A DNA stretch of 12,183 bases from Lachnospiraceae bacterium (lineage in GTDB: Bacteria; Bacillota; Clostridia; Lachnospirales; Lachnospiraceae): positions 1 through 12,183 of the forward strand of contig JAHZHB010000112.1 of assembly GCA_019420465.1 (NCBI GenBank), read 5' to 3'. The notes beneath the pieces are model-generated. The model was not told the DNA's origin, searched no databases, and worked only from the letters and a program-made list of their open reading frames with translations. Shown here in pieces: positions 1 to 6,399 of the stretch (its first letter is position 1; every line of letters begins with the position of its first letter). The translations under genes and the position numbers were made by a program.

Positions 1-292
1 GACAGGCCGCTCCCACCTGCTCCACCTTAGCCAGCAGCGTATCCCTGTCGCAGTCAATATACAGCCCCTTCACATACTGAAAATGTCCACGCGTCAGCCC
101 CTTCACCCAAAGCTCATTCCTGCTCCTGCTCCAGTACGTCATCTTTCCCGTATCAAGCGTCATCTCGTACGCCTCCCGGTTCATATACGCTACCATCAGC
201 ACCTCATCCGTAGCCGCCTCCTGCACAACCACCGTCAGCATCCCGTCACTGTTCAGTTTCAACTCATCCCAGCCCAAATGCATCTTCTCCAT
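1..292 (-). CDS. hisI: Phosphoribosyl-AMP cyclohydrolase HisI (partial, C-terminus beyond left edge)
   Basis: This is the N-terminal 97 residues of HisI, the cytoplasmic metalloenzyme that opens the purine ring of phosphoribosyl-AMP in the third step of histidine synthesis. Visible family signatures are MVAYMNREA (33-41), YWSRSRNELW (53-62) and DCDRD (80-84), which supplies metal-binding Asp residues and the first zinc Cys. The open frame ends at a Cys that should begin the CHTG motif. The ATG at 292 is preferred to the one at 283 because a GGAGAGG stretch lies about 13 bases upstream of it. A fused HisE domain could follow outside the window. Two oddities stand out. Residues 64-69 read KGLTRG where most relatives have KGETSG. 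Codon use is strongly G-ending (8 of 8 Glu are GAG, 5 of 6 Lys are AAG), unlike hisB and hisD. Identity is secure; whether it is active or is the only copy cannot be judged here. Confidence 0.93.
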   Translation of the reverse strand, partial: MEKMHLGWDELKLNSDGMLTVVVQEAATDEVLMVAYMNREAYEMTLDTGKMTYWSRSRNELWVKGLTRGHFQYVKGLYIDCDRDTLLAKVEQVGAAC

Positions 293-331
293 CTTTTAAA
301 CCCATCCTCTCCTGTTTTTACATAAATCAAA

Positions 332-350
332 ATTGGTCCACCAGACCAAT
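332..350. promoter_or_regulatory. Palindrome in the hisI leader, candidate operator
   Basis: A perfect 7-bp inverted repeat, ATTGGTC and GACCAAT, flanks a 5-base centre, 40 bases before the hisI start. TTGGT/ACCAA half-sites resemble operators of FadR-type GntR regulators, although their usual central spacing is shorter than the one here. On the minus strand the repeat is followed by TTTTGATTT, so a weak terminator or attenuator is the alternative reading. I see no convincing -35/-10 pair around it. Confidence 0.4.
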
Positions 351-371
351 GATTGATATGCGTGACAAATG

Positions 372-414
372 AAATGCCATGCCCCTCACAATCACCTGCA
401 AAGGCATGGCATTT
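372..414 (-). terminator. Stem-loop after hisB, probable transcription terminator
   Basis: A perfect 12-bp inverted repeat (AAATGCCATGCC and GGCATGGCATTT) with a 19-base loop begins 12 bases past the hisB stop. In the minus direction it is followed by a broken U-rich stretch (TTTCATTTGTC). The stem is strong but the U tract is imperfect, so full termination is likely but not certain. It would separate hisZGDB transcription from hisI. The repeat is symmetric and could also act on plus-strand transcripts. Confidence 0.65.
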
Positions 415-426
415 TCCCGATATACT

Positions 427-1014
427 TTACAAAGAACCCTTCGTAGATAATACGCTCTCGATCCTGTCATCATACTGCACCGCAGCATCCAGCGCCTTCG
501 CGAACGCCTTAAAGATAGCTTCGATCATATGATGATTATTTCCCGGTGTCAGCATCTTCACATGCAGATTCATCCCCGCGCTGTAAGAAATCGCATAGAA
601 AAACTCTTTGACCATCTCCGTATCCATATCACCGACCCTGTCCACCGTAAAATCCGCATCAAACTGCAGATACGGTCTTCCGGACAGATCCACAGCACAC
701 AAAACCAGCGTCTCATCCATCGGCAGGATGCAGCTGCCAAAGCGACGGATTCCTTTCTTATCACCGACAGCTTCCCGGATCGCCGTACCCAGTACGATAC
801 CCGTATCCTCGATTGAATGGTGACAGTCCACCCAGGTGTCTCCGTCACATTTTACCTGCAGATCGAACAGTCCATGTCTGGCAAATCCATCCAGCATGTG
901 ATCAAAAAATCCGATCTTTGTATCCGGTTCACTCTTTCCGGTACCGTCCAGATCCAGTGTAACTTCAATCTTTGTTTCCTTTGTATCTCTTTTTACCGTT
1001 GCAGTTCTCTTCAT
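427..1014 (-). CDS. hisB: Imidazoleglycerol-phosphate dehydratase HisB
   Basis: This protein of 195 residues matches the monofunctional bacterial IGPD, the manganese enzyme that dehydrates imidazoleglycerol phosphate to imidazole-acetol phosphate. The two repeats typical of the fold are visible: FFDHMLDGFARHG (37-49) and DCHHSIEDTG (63-72) in the first half, and GMNLHVKML (147-155) and NNHHMIEAIFKA (159-170) in the second. These contain the metal-binding histidines and glutamates. There is no fused histidinol-phosphatase domain. The ATG at 1014 is chosen because an AGAGGAG ribosome binding site ends 9 bases upstream. The frame stays open to 1080, but that longer version would run into hisD and has no better signal. 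The gene follows hisD by 25 bases and is the last of the tight hisZGDB block before the stem-loop at 372-414. Confidence 0.97.
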   Translation of the reverse strand: MKRTATVKRDTKETKIEVTLDLDGTGKSEPDTKIGFFDHMLDGFARHGLFDLQVKCDGDTWVDCHHSIEDTGIVLGTAIREAVGDKKGIRRFGSCILPMDETLVLCAVDLSGRPYLQFDADFTVDRVGDMDTEMVKEFFYAISYSAGMNLHVKMLTPGNNHHMIEAIFKAFAKALDAAVQYDDRIESVLSTKGSL

Positions 1015-1023
1015 CCCGATACA

Positions 1024-1032
1024 CTCCTCTTT
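1024..1032 (-). promoter_or_regulatory. Ribosome binding site setting the hisB start
   Basis: AAAGAGGAG on the minus strand lies 9 bases before ATG 1014, inside the hisD-hisB gap. It argues against the longer upstream start at 1080. Confidence 0.75.
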
Positions 1033-1039
1033 ATAAAGC

Positions 1040-2338
1040 TCAGTCCTCGTTTTCAAAACGGACATGAATAGAATTGGCATGTGCAGTCAGATGTTCTGCC
1101 TTTGCAAAAGCCTCGATATCCTTATGGATCGGTGAAAGAGCCTCTCTGGAATAATAGATGATCGAAGATTTCTTTACAAAATCATCAACAGACAGCGGTG
1201 AGAAAAACTTCGCCGTACCGTTTGTCGGCAGTACATGGTTCGGACCGGCAAAATAATCACCCAGTGGCTCACAGCTGTATTCACCGAGGAAAATAGCTCC
1301 CGCATGACGGATCTTTGTCATCACCTCGAACGGATTTGCCGTAACGATCTCCAGATGCTCAGATGCGATCGCATTGGCTGCATCGATTGCTTCCTCCATA
1401 TCATCTGCAACGAGCAGATAACCGAAATTATCCAGAGATTTCTGGATGATCTCACGACGGGACAGCTTTTCCAGATAGCCGTCTACTTCGACAGATACCT
1501 TTTCTGCCAGTTCGCGGCTGGTCGTGATCAGAATCGCACTGGCCAGCTCATCATGCTCTGCCTGGGATAAGAGATCTGCAGCTACATAATGCGGATTGGC
1601 TGTCTCATCAGTCAGCACAAGGATCTCACTCGGTCCGGCGATGGAATCAATCGCCACATGACCAAAGACAGCTTTTTTTGCCAGGGCTACATAGATATTT
1701 CCCGGTCCTACGATCTTGTCAACCTTCGGCACACTTTTGGTACCATATGCCATGGCTGCGATTGCCTGGGCACCACCGGTCTTGTAGATCTCATCGGCAC
1801 CGGCTTCGTTGGCCGCTACCAGTACCAGCGGGTTGACCTTACCTTCGGCATTACACGGTGTCGTCATCACGATACGGCCGACTCCGGCTACCTTGGCCGG
1901 TACGATATTCATCAGTACAGAAGAAGGATAAGCTGCTTTGCCACCCGGTACATACACACCTACAGTATCCATCGGTGTTACCTTCTGTCCGAGCATCGTT
2001 CCCTGCGGTGTGGAAGTAAACCAGCTGTTCTGTTTCTGATTCTGATGGTAGTCACGGATATTCACAAGTGCCTTTTTGATCGCACCGATCAGATCCTGAT
2101 CCACCAGTGTATAGGCCTCTTTGATCTCATCTTCAGACACGCGGAAGGTCTCTTCTGTCAGTTCAACATGGTCAAACTGGCTTGCATAGGAAAAGATTGC
2201 CTCATCACCGTTTGCCTTGACATTTTCAAGGATTGCAGCTACACGCTCTTCGTATGCGCCGTAATTATTCGGGCTTCGTTTCAGCATATTTTCCAGAATA
2301 TTTGCTGTGGTTTCTTTGGTCAGATTCACGATTCTCAT
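1040..2338 (-). CDS. hisD: Histidinol dehydrogenase HisD
   Basis: HisD oxidises L-histidinol to L-histidine in two NAD-dependent steps, the end of the pathway. The 432-residue length is usual for the family. Visible motifs are VGVYVPGG (126-133), GPGNIYVALAKK (211-222), IAGPSEILVLTDE (233-245) and LSQAEHDE (257-264), where Gln259 and His262 match known zinc ligands. Also present are SEHLEI (326-331) with the catalytic Glu/His pair, and GDYFAGPNHVLPT (360-372). The ATG at 2338 is chosen over a TTG at 2359 because an AAAGGAG site ends 9 bases upstream of it. The TTG version would start inside hisG ahead of that site. The gap to hisG is only 4 bases, so translational coupling is likely. Nothing looks broken. 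Confidence 0.98.
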   Translation of the reverse strand: MRIVNLTKETTANILENMLKRSPNNYGAYEERVAAILENVKANGDEAIFSYASQFDHVELTEETFRVSEDEIKEAYTLVDQDLIGAIKKALVNIRDYHQNQKQNSWFTSTPQGTMLGQKVTPMDTVGVYVPGGKAAYPSSVLMNIVPAKVAGVGRIVMTTPCNAEGKVNPLVLVAANEAGADEIYKTGGAQAIAAMAYGTKSVPKVDKIVGPGNIYVALAKKAVFGHVAIDSIAGPSEILVLTDETANPHYVAADLLSQAEHDELASAILITTSRELAEKVSVEVDGYLEKLSRREIIQKSLDNFGYLLVADDMEEAIDAANAIASEHLEIVTANPFEVMTKIRHAGAIFLGEYSCEPLGDYFAGPNHVLPTNGTAKFFSPLSVDDFVKKSSIIYYSREALSPIHKDIEAFAKAEHLTAHANSIHVRFENED

Positions 2339-2342
2339 GGTC

Positions 2343-3002
2343 TTATTCTCCTTTGTCAATTACATCTTTTAACTGACGGATCAATGCTGTGATTCGTTCA
2401 TTTTCCATTCGCATACTCACACGGTTGACAACCATACGGGCGGACAGAGGACATACCTCTTCCAGCACGGTCAGACCGTTTTCTCTCAGTGTCGTACCTG
2501 TCTCGACGATATCTACGATCACTTCTGACAATCCTACGATCGGAGCCAGCTCGATCGAGCCGTTCAGCTTGATAAATTCGACAGTCTGGTGCTTTTTGTT
2601 ATAGAAATAATCCTTCGCAATATTCGGATATTTGGTTGCCACACGGATAAACTGGTTATGTTCCAGATATTTACGGGCACTCTCCGGTCCGCATACGCAC
2701 ATCCGGCATTTGCCAAATTTCAGATCCAATACTTCGTAGAGCTTCCGGCCCTCTTCCATGATCGTATCGGCACCTACGATACCGATATCTGCTGCACCGT
2801 ACTCAACATAGGTAGGTACGTCCGGTCCTTTGGCAAGGAAAAACCGCATTTTCAGATCTTCATTCACAAAGATCAGTTTTCTGGATTCTTTATCATACAT
2901 TTCATCGCAGTGGATACCGACCTTTTCAAACAGGGCGAGTGCATTTTTTGCCAGTCGTCCCTTTCCCAGGGCAAAGGTCAGATAACGGTCTGTCTGCTGC
3001 AT
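2343..3002 (-). CDS. hisG: ATP phosphoribosyltransferase catalytic subunit, short form HisG
   Basis: HisG joins ATP and PRPP to make phosphoribosyl-ATP, the committed and feedback-inhibited first step of histidine synthesis. The 219-residue length and the lack of the C-terminal regulatory domain identify the short form, which needs HisZ to work. Visible signatures are LGKGRLAK (12-19), YGAADIGIVGADT (68-80) and the PRPP-binding region DIVETGTTLRENGL (164-177). The start at 3002 has an ideal AGGAGGT site 7 bases upstream. Its partner gene hisZ lies directly upstream with a 43-base gap. Its last codons (Lys-Gly-Glu) double as the ribosome binding site of hisD. Confidence 0.97.
   Translation of the reverse strand: MQQTDRYLTFALGKGRLAKNALALFEKVGIHCDEMYDKESRKLIFVNEDLKMRFFLAKGPDVPTYVEYGAADIGIVGADTIMEEGRKLYEVLDLKFGKCRMCVCGPESARKYLEHNQFIRVATKYPNIAKDYFYNKKHQTVEFIKLNGSIELAPIVGLSEVIVDIVETGTTLRENGLTVLEEVCPLSARMVVNRVSMRMENERITALIRQLKDVIDKGE
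2348..2354 (-). promoter_or_regulatory. hisD ribosome binding site embedded in the end of hisG
   Basis: AAAGGAG on the minus strand, 9 bases before ATG 2338, is formed by the last sense codons of hisG. It decides the hisD start and suggests that ribosomes finishing hisG re-initiate on hisD. Confidence 0.75.
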
Positions 3003-3045
3003 GTTTTACCTCCTGTATCATATCTTCCTTCTGAAAGACATGTGT

Positions 3046-4227
3046 TTATTCTGCTATAAAGCAGCATTCTGACTGATGTTTTGCCGCCATGTCTCTGTAC
3101 TCATCCGTACTGCAGGAAGACTCCCCCGCTACAAGGCGGACAAAATAGCCTTCTTTTCGTCTGTCCTTTGCCATGGCAAGTGCTTTCGCATAGCAGGAAG
3201 GCGCATAAACGATCATCATTTTACGATCATCAAGCGGTATTTCAATCTTCTGTCTTTCCAGCGCATTCATCATGTACTCTACAACAAAACCAAAACCGAT
3301 CGCAGGCATCGTCGGACCAAAATGTTCAAGCAGACGGTCATAACGCCCGCCTTTTAATACAGGCTCACCCGAGCCGTAGGTAAATCCCTGAAAGATAATA
3401 CCTGTATAGTATCTGAAACGTGTCAGCATACTCAGATCGAAGGAAACATATGACTCTACGCCATACAGCTTCAATACATCGTAGATCTGTTCCAGACGAT
3501 CCACAGCCTGAAGCGCTGTCGGATTGTCTGTCAGCCGGCGGGCCTTTTTTAAAATCTCCGGGCCGCCAAAAAGCTGCGGAAAATTCCGGAATGCGCTGCG
3601 TAGACTGTCACTGAGCGGCAGCTGGTCAAGCATCTCCTCCGCACCGAAAATATTTTTATTGGAAATACAGGTGCGCAGCTTTTCGACCGTATCCTCATCA
3701 AATCCGGCCTCCTCCACGAGAGCGCGGAAATAATTGACCTCACCGATACTGATCTGGAAATCCTTAAAGCCGGCGGTTTTCATGGTCTCGACAGCCAGAG
3801 CCAAAAGCTCACCGTCGGCCTGTACACTGTCGTCTTTTAAATATTCCACACCGATCTGGGTGGATTCATTAAGACGTCCCTGATAGCTGTGCCCGTTTTC
3901 AAAAGTCTTTCCCTGATAACACAGACGGATCGGCAGCTTCTCGTCGCCAAAGTACATGGAAACCGCTCTGGCGATCGACGGCGTAAAATCCGGCCGGAGC
4001 ACCAGCGTATCGCCGATACGGTCAAAAAACTTGTACAGATCCCGGGATGCTGTCGTACCGATCTCCTTGCCAAACACGTCAAAATATTCGATCACCGGTG
4101 TCTCGATATCTTCGAAGCCATAGCTGCGGATCATCTGCATCAGCCGGTACTGAAGCACCTTTTTTCTGCGGCATTCACCATTATAAATGTCGCGCATACC
4201 CTCAGGTGTATGTATCTCTCTTTGCAC
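3046..4227 (-). CDS. hisZ: ATP phosphoribosyltransferase regulatory subunit HisZ
   Basis: HisZ is a catalytically retired histidyl-tRNA synthetase relative that assembles with short-form HisG and carries the histidine feedback site. The synthetase-like core is clear: TPEGMRDIY at the N-terminus, VLRPDFTPSIARAV (motif 2 region), YQGKTFENG, a RFRYYTGIIFQGF stretch matching the HisA box and GGRYDRLLEHFG matching the HisB box. The last 60 or so residues resemble only part of an anticodon-binding domain, and the 393-residue length fits HisZ better than a true synthetase. The adjacent hisG settles the choice. The start codon is GTG at 4227, with GGAGG 7 bases upstream. It is the first gene of the his block and has its own strong promoter (4287-4314), with a leader of roughly 50 bases, too short for a T-box. 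Confidence 0.94.
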   Translation of the reverse strand: MQREIHTPEGMRDIYNGECRRKKVLQYRLMQMIRSYGFEDIETPVIEYFDVFGKEIGTTASRDLYKFFDRIGDTLVLRPDFTPSIARAVSMYFGDEKLPIRLCYQGKTFENGHSYQGRLNESTQIGVEYLKDDSVQADGELLALAVETMKTAGFKDFQISIGEVNYFRALVEEAGFDEDTVEKLRTCISNKNIFGAEEMLDQLPLSDSLRSAFRNFPQLFGGPEILKKARRLTDNPTALQAVDRLEQIYDVLKLYGVESYVSFDLSMLTRFRYYTGIIFQGFTYGSGEPVLKGGRYDRLLEHFGPTMPAIGFGFVVEYMMNALERQKIEIPLDDRKMMIVYAPSCYAKALAMAKDRRKEGYFVRLVAGESSCSTDEYRDMAAKHQSECCFIAE

Positions 4228-4234
4228 GGTAGTT

Positions 4235-4239
4235 CCTCC
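4235..4239 (-). promoter_or_regulatory. Ribosome binding site supporting the GTG start of hisZ
   Basis: GGAGG on the minus strand lies 7 bases before GTG 4227. It is the reason for accepting a non-ATG start for hisZ. Confidence 0.75.
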
Positions 4240-4262
4240 GTTAATTTACTGTGATAAAGTGA

Positions 4263-4277
4263 TGCAGCGCTACTGCA
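4263..4277. promoter_or_regulatory. Small palindrome at the expected hisZ transcription start
   Basis: TGCAG and CTGCA form a 5-bp inverted repeat around a 5-base centre. It lies about 10 bases past the -10 box, where transcription should begin. The position suits a repressor operator or a small 5' hairpin in the mRNA. The arms are short, so chance is possible. Confidence 0.35.
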
Positions 4278-4286
4278 ACGAATTTT

Positions 4287-4314
4287 ATTATACCAGATAC
4301 TTCCTGTTTGTCAA
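4287..4314 (-). promoter_or_regulatory. Sigma-A promoter of hisZGDB
   Basis: On the minus strand TTGACA (4314-4309) and TATAAT (4292-4287) are both perfect consensus, separated by 16 bases. A TGG before TATAAT makes an extended -10. Transcription should start near 4280. The -35 hexamer contains the TGA stop of recU (4313-4311), so the promoter begins inside the end of the upstream gene. Confidence 0.9.
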
Positions 4315-4844
4315 TCCCTGTTTGCCAGATCCTGTTTGATTCCTTCCAGATAAGGCACAAAAACGCGCTGGTTCTTTGGAAGAAAATACTGTGGATCCAG
4401 CTCTTCATATTTGAAATGTTTCCGGCCACCGTCTCTGGCTCTGTCCCAGAACTCACGCATGGCACGATACGGCAGGTAATAATAGGCATCTCTGTGCGAA
4501 TACATGATCAGGATAAAGGCGATTCCACCCTGCTTTTCAAACTCTTCCATAAACTGTACCTGATGTTCATGGATATTTTGCAGAGGAAAATTGTCCGTAT
4601 GACATTCCTTGGCATCAAAACATACCGGAAAGCTCTGCACGACACCGATATAATCGACCGTACTTTTCTGGTCAAAATAGGCCAGTGTGATATGCCTCGT
4701 TGCCTTGTCGATCCTGATCGGCGTGATCGGTGTCGGTATCTTCTGGATCAGCCCCAGATGCATCTGCCGGTACTGTTCATTGGCCCGATTGATCAGATCC
4801 TCCAGCGTGGAGCCTCGTAAACCTCTGGAATTCCATGTTCCCAT
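4311..4844 (-). CDS. recU: Holliday junction resolvase RecU
   Basis: RecU resolves four-way DNA junctions during recombination and repair in Firmicutes, acting with RuvAB. At 177 residues it is a little shorter than the Bacillus protein. The core is clear: an N-terminal GLRGSTLEDLINRANEQY segment (8-25), STVDYIGV (61-68) with Asp64, FDAKE (76-80) with Asp77 and Lys79 of the nuclease site, FPLQNIHEHQ (86-95), and GGIAFILI followed by YYLPY (near 121-125). Where Bacillus has FDAKST, this protein has FDAKECHTD. The ATG at 4844 has GGAG 6 bases upstream, and that site overlaps the lepB stop, so it is tightly linked to lepB (9-base gap). Bacillus recU usually sits beside a penicillin-binding protein gene; here it sits between lepB and the his operon. 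Confidence 0.93.
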   Translation of the reverse strand: MGTWNSRGLRGSTLEDLINRANEQYRQMHLGLIQKIPTPITPIRIDKATRHITLAYFDQKSTVDYIGVVQSFPVCFDAKECHTDNFPLQNIHEHQVQFMEEFEKQGGIAFILIMYSHRDAYYYLPYRAMREFWDRARDGGRKHFKYEELDPQYFLPKNQRVFVPYLEGIKQDLANRD

Positions 4845-4853
4845 ATGTATCTC

Positions 4854-5435
4854 CTACTCTATGAAACCGATCTTTGTCAGCGGCCAGTAACGAAGCGCTG
4901 CTTTTGCCAGGATCTGGTCACGTCTGACATAGGTATTGGTCCAGAAGCGGGAATCGTTGGACCAGTTGCGGTTATCTCCCAGCATAAAATAACAGTTTTC
5001 AGGCACCTCATACGGTCCGAAATCGCCCTCCATCGCTTCCGGAAGGAAGCTGTCGTCAAGCGGAGTGGGATCATCATTGATATAGACCTTTCCGTCTGTG
5101 ATCCGGACAGTTTCTCCCGGCAGACCGATCACCCGCTTGATAAACAGCTGTTTCTCATTATCCGGATACTTGAAGATCACGATATCGTAACGTTCAGGGT
5201 CCGAATTTCTGTAGGCCAGACGGCTGCCAAACAGCTGGTCACCCTCCATGATCGTATTTTCCATAGATTCCGAAGGAATACGGGCATTGAGTACAAAAAA
5301 GTTATTGATGATAAAGACCAGTACACCTACGACCAGAATGATCTTTACATATTCAAGGATCTCTGCGCCCACCGTTTTCTTCCCCTCTTTCTCCGGTTCC
5401 GTTTTTGTCTCTGTTGGTTTCGTTGTTTTATTCAT
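4854..5435 (-). CDS. lepB: Signal peptidase I
   Basis: This membrane-anchored serine protease removes signal peptides from exported proteins on the outer face of the membrane. The 193-residue protein has a charged cytoplasmic N-terminus (1-25), one transmembrane segment (about 28-47) and a type I signal peptidase catalytic domain. Catalytic Ser57 lies in IPSESM and the general base is Lys100 in FIKRVIGLPGE. The GDNRNWSNDSR box (153-163) is intact. The start at 5435 has an AGGAG site 9 bases upstream, inside the end of the preceding pseudouridine synthase gene, with which it overlaps by 8 bases. A single TM and small size match the Gram-positive SipS type. I see no promoter of its own, so it is probably read from upstream. 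Confidence 0.96.
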   Translation of the reverse strand: MNKTTKPTETKTEPEKEGKKTVGAEILEYVKIILVVGVLVFIINNFFVLNARIPSESMENTIMEGDQLFGSRLAYRNSDPERYDIVIFKYPDNEKQLFIKRVIGLPGETVRITDGKVYINDDPTPLDDSFLPEAMEGDFGPYEVPENCYFMLGDNRNWSNDSRFWTNTYVRRDQILAKAALRYWPLTKIGFIE

Positions 5436-6396
5436 GTAAATGTTCTCCTGTCATGCAACGTTTAAAATCAGATGGCAATGCTGCCGTAAAGCTTCTCCCG
5501 GACAGATACGAAAAAATGCCGTCAACTTCCGGAAATGTAACATACCGGGCATGTAGAAGCTGTCGTTTCAGCCTGTATTTTCTGCCAAATTTTGCATTAC
5601 ATCCGGCATCGCCGTATTTGCTGTCTCCGACGATCGGATATCCTGCATTGGCCAGATGGCTGCGGATCTGATGGGTCTTTCCCGTGATCAGGTCCGCTTT
5701 GACAAGTGTCAGCTGTCCGTTATCCATCAGTGGGGTAAAATATGTTTCGACAGCACTGCAGCCCGCAAAGGCATCCTTTCGCACAGTCACTTTATTTGTC
5801 TTTTCATCCTTGGCCAGATAGCCTTTCAGATGCATCGGTCCGGACATCACACCGCATACAATACACAGGTATTCTTTTTTCAGCGTACGTTTCTTTAGTG
5901 CGTCGGACAGAAACTGCAGACCAGCCAGATCCTTTCCTGCCAGCACAAGACCACTTGTATTGCGGTCAAGACGGTTGCATACCGATGGTTTCTGTGTCGC
6001 ATGGGCAGCATCAAATCCACCTGTCTCCTGCAGATAATACAGGATCTCATCTACCAGGGAAAGATCTGACGGCACACTCTTTTGTGTCAGCAGACCGGCC
6101 GGTTTATTGACAAACAGAAGATGCGCATCCTCATATACGATCTCAGGGAAAGGCACCTTTGCCACAGCTTTTCTTTCTTTTCTGAAGCCATTGATCGTTT
6201 CCTCCGCCAGAAAAAGCTGGATGCTGTCACCGTCCTGTAAAAGCTCGTTTCCTTCTGCCTTTTTTCTGTTCAGCTTGATGTTTTTCTTTCTGAGCATCTT
6301 GTAGACAAAGCTCTGGGGAGCCAAATCGAAATACTTTTTCAGGTATTTGTCCAGACGCTGATGTTCTTCTGCTTTGGTAATCTGTAATTCTTTCAT
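5428..6396 (-). CDS. RluA-family pseudouridine synthase (RluC/RluD type)
   Basis: This enzyme should convert specific uridines to pseudouridine in RNA, most likely 23S rRNA. It has an N-terminal S4-like RNA-binding domain (about 12-65), a linker, and the catalytic domain. Family motifs are LLFVNKPAGLLTQ (93-105), then NRLDRNTSGLVLAG (141-154) with nucleophile Asp144. Further on come KEYLCIVCG, the TGKTHQIRSHL segment and LLHARYVTFP near the C-terminus. The 322-residue length is normal for RluC/RluD. The exact target site cannot be assigned from sequence, so I give no gene symbol. The ATG at 6396 lies 3 bases after the stop of the upstream gene and has no recognisable Shine-Dalgarno sequence, which points to translation by coupling to that gene. 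It overlaps lepB by 8 bases. Confidence 0.93.
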   Translation of the reverse strand: MKELQITKAEEHQRLDKYLKKYFDLAPQSFVYKMLRKKNIKLNRKKAEGNELLQDGDSIQLFLAEETINGFRKERKAVAKVPFPEIVYEDAHLLFVNKPAGLLTQKSVPSDLSLVDEILYYLQETGGFDAAHATQKPSVCNRLDRNTSGLVLAGKDLAGLQFLSDALKKRTLKKEYLCIVCGVMSGPMHLKGYLAKDEKTNKVTVRKDAFAGCSAVETYFTPLMDNGQLTLVKADLITGKTHQIRSHLANAGYPIVGDSKYGDAGCNAKFGRKYRLKRQLLHARYVTFPEVDGIFSYLSGRSFTAALPSDFKRCMTGEHLHE

Positions 6397-6399
6397 AAT

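Noticed and set aside
83..325. Plus-strand frame rich in His, Leu, Arg and Pro
   Set aside because: It is the reverse shadow of hisI; the composition is an artefact of the G-rich codons on the other strand.
1589..2392. Plus-strand open frame of 267 codons
   Set aside because: It lies wholly antisense to hisD and the end of hisG, encodes a Cys/His/Ile-rich product without known motifs, and has no fitting ribosome binding site.
3046..4227. True histidyl-tRNA synthetase instead of HisZ
   Set aside because: The C-terminal anticodon-binding domain is incomplete, the length fits HisZ, and short-form HisG is adjacent.
4228..4280. T-box or other riboswitch before hisZ
   Set aside because: The leader is only about 50 bases and lacks any T-box or other riboswitch signature.
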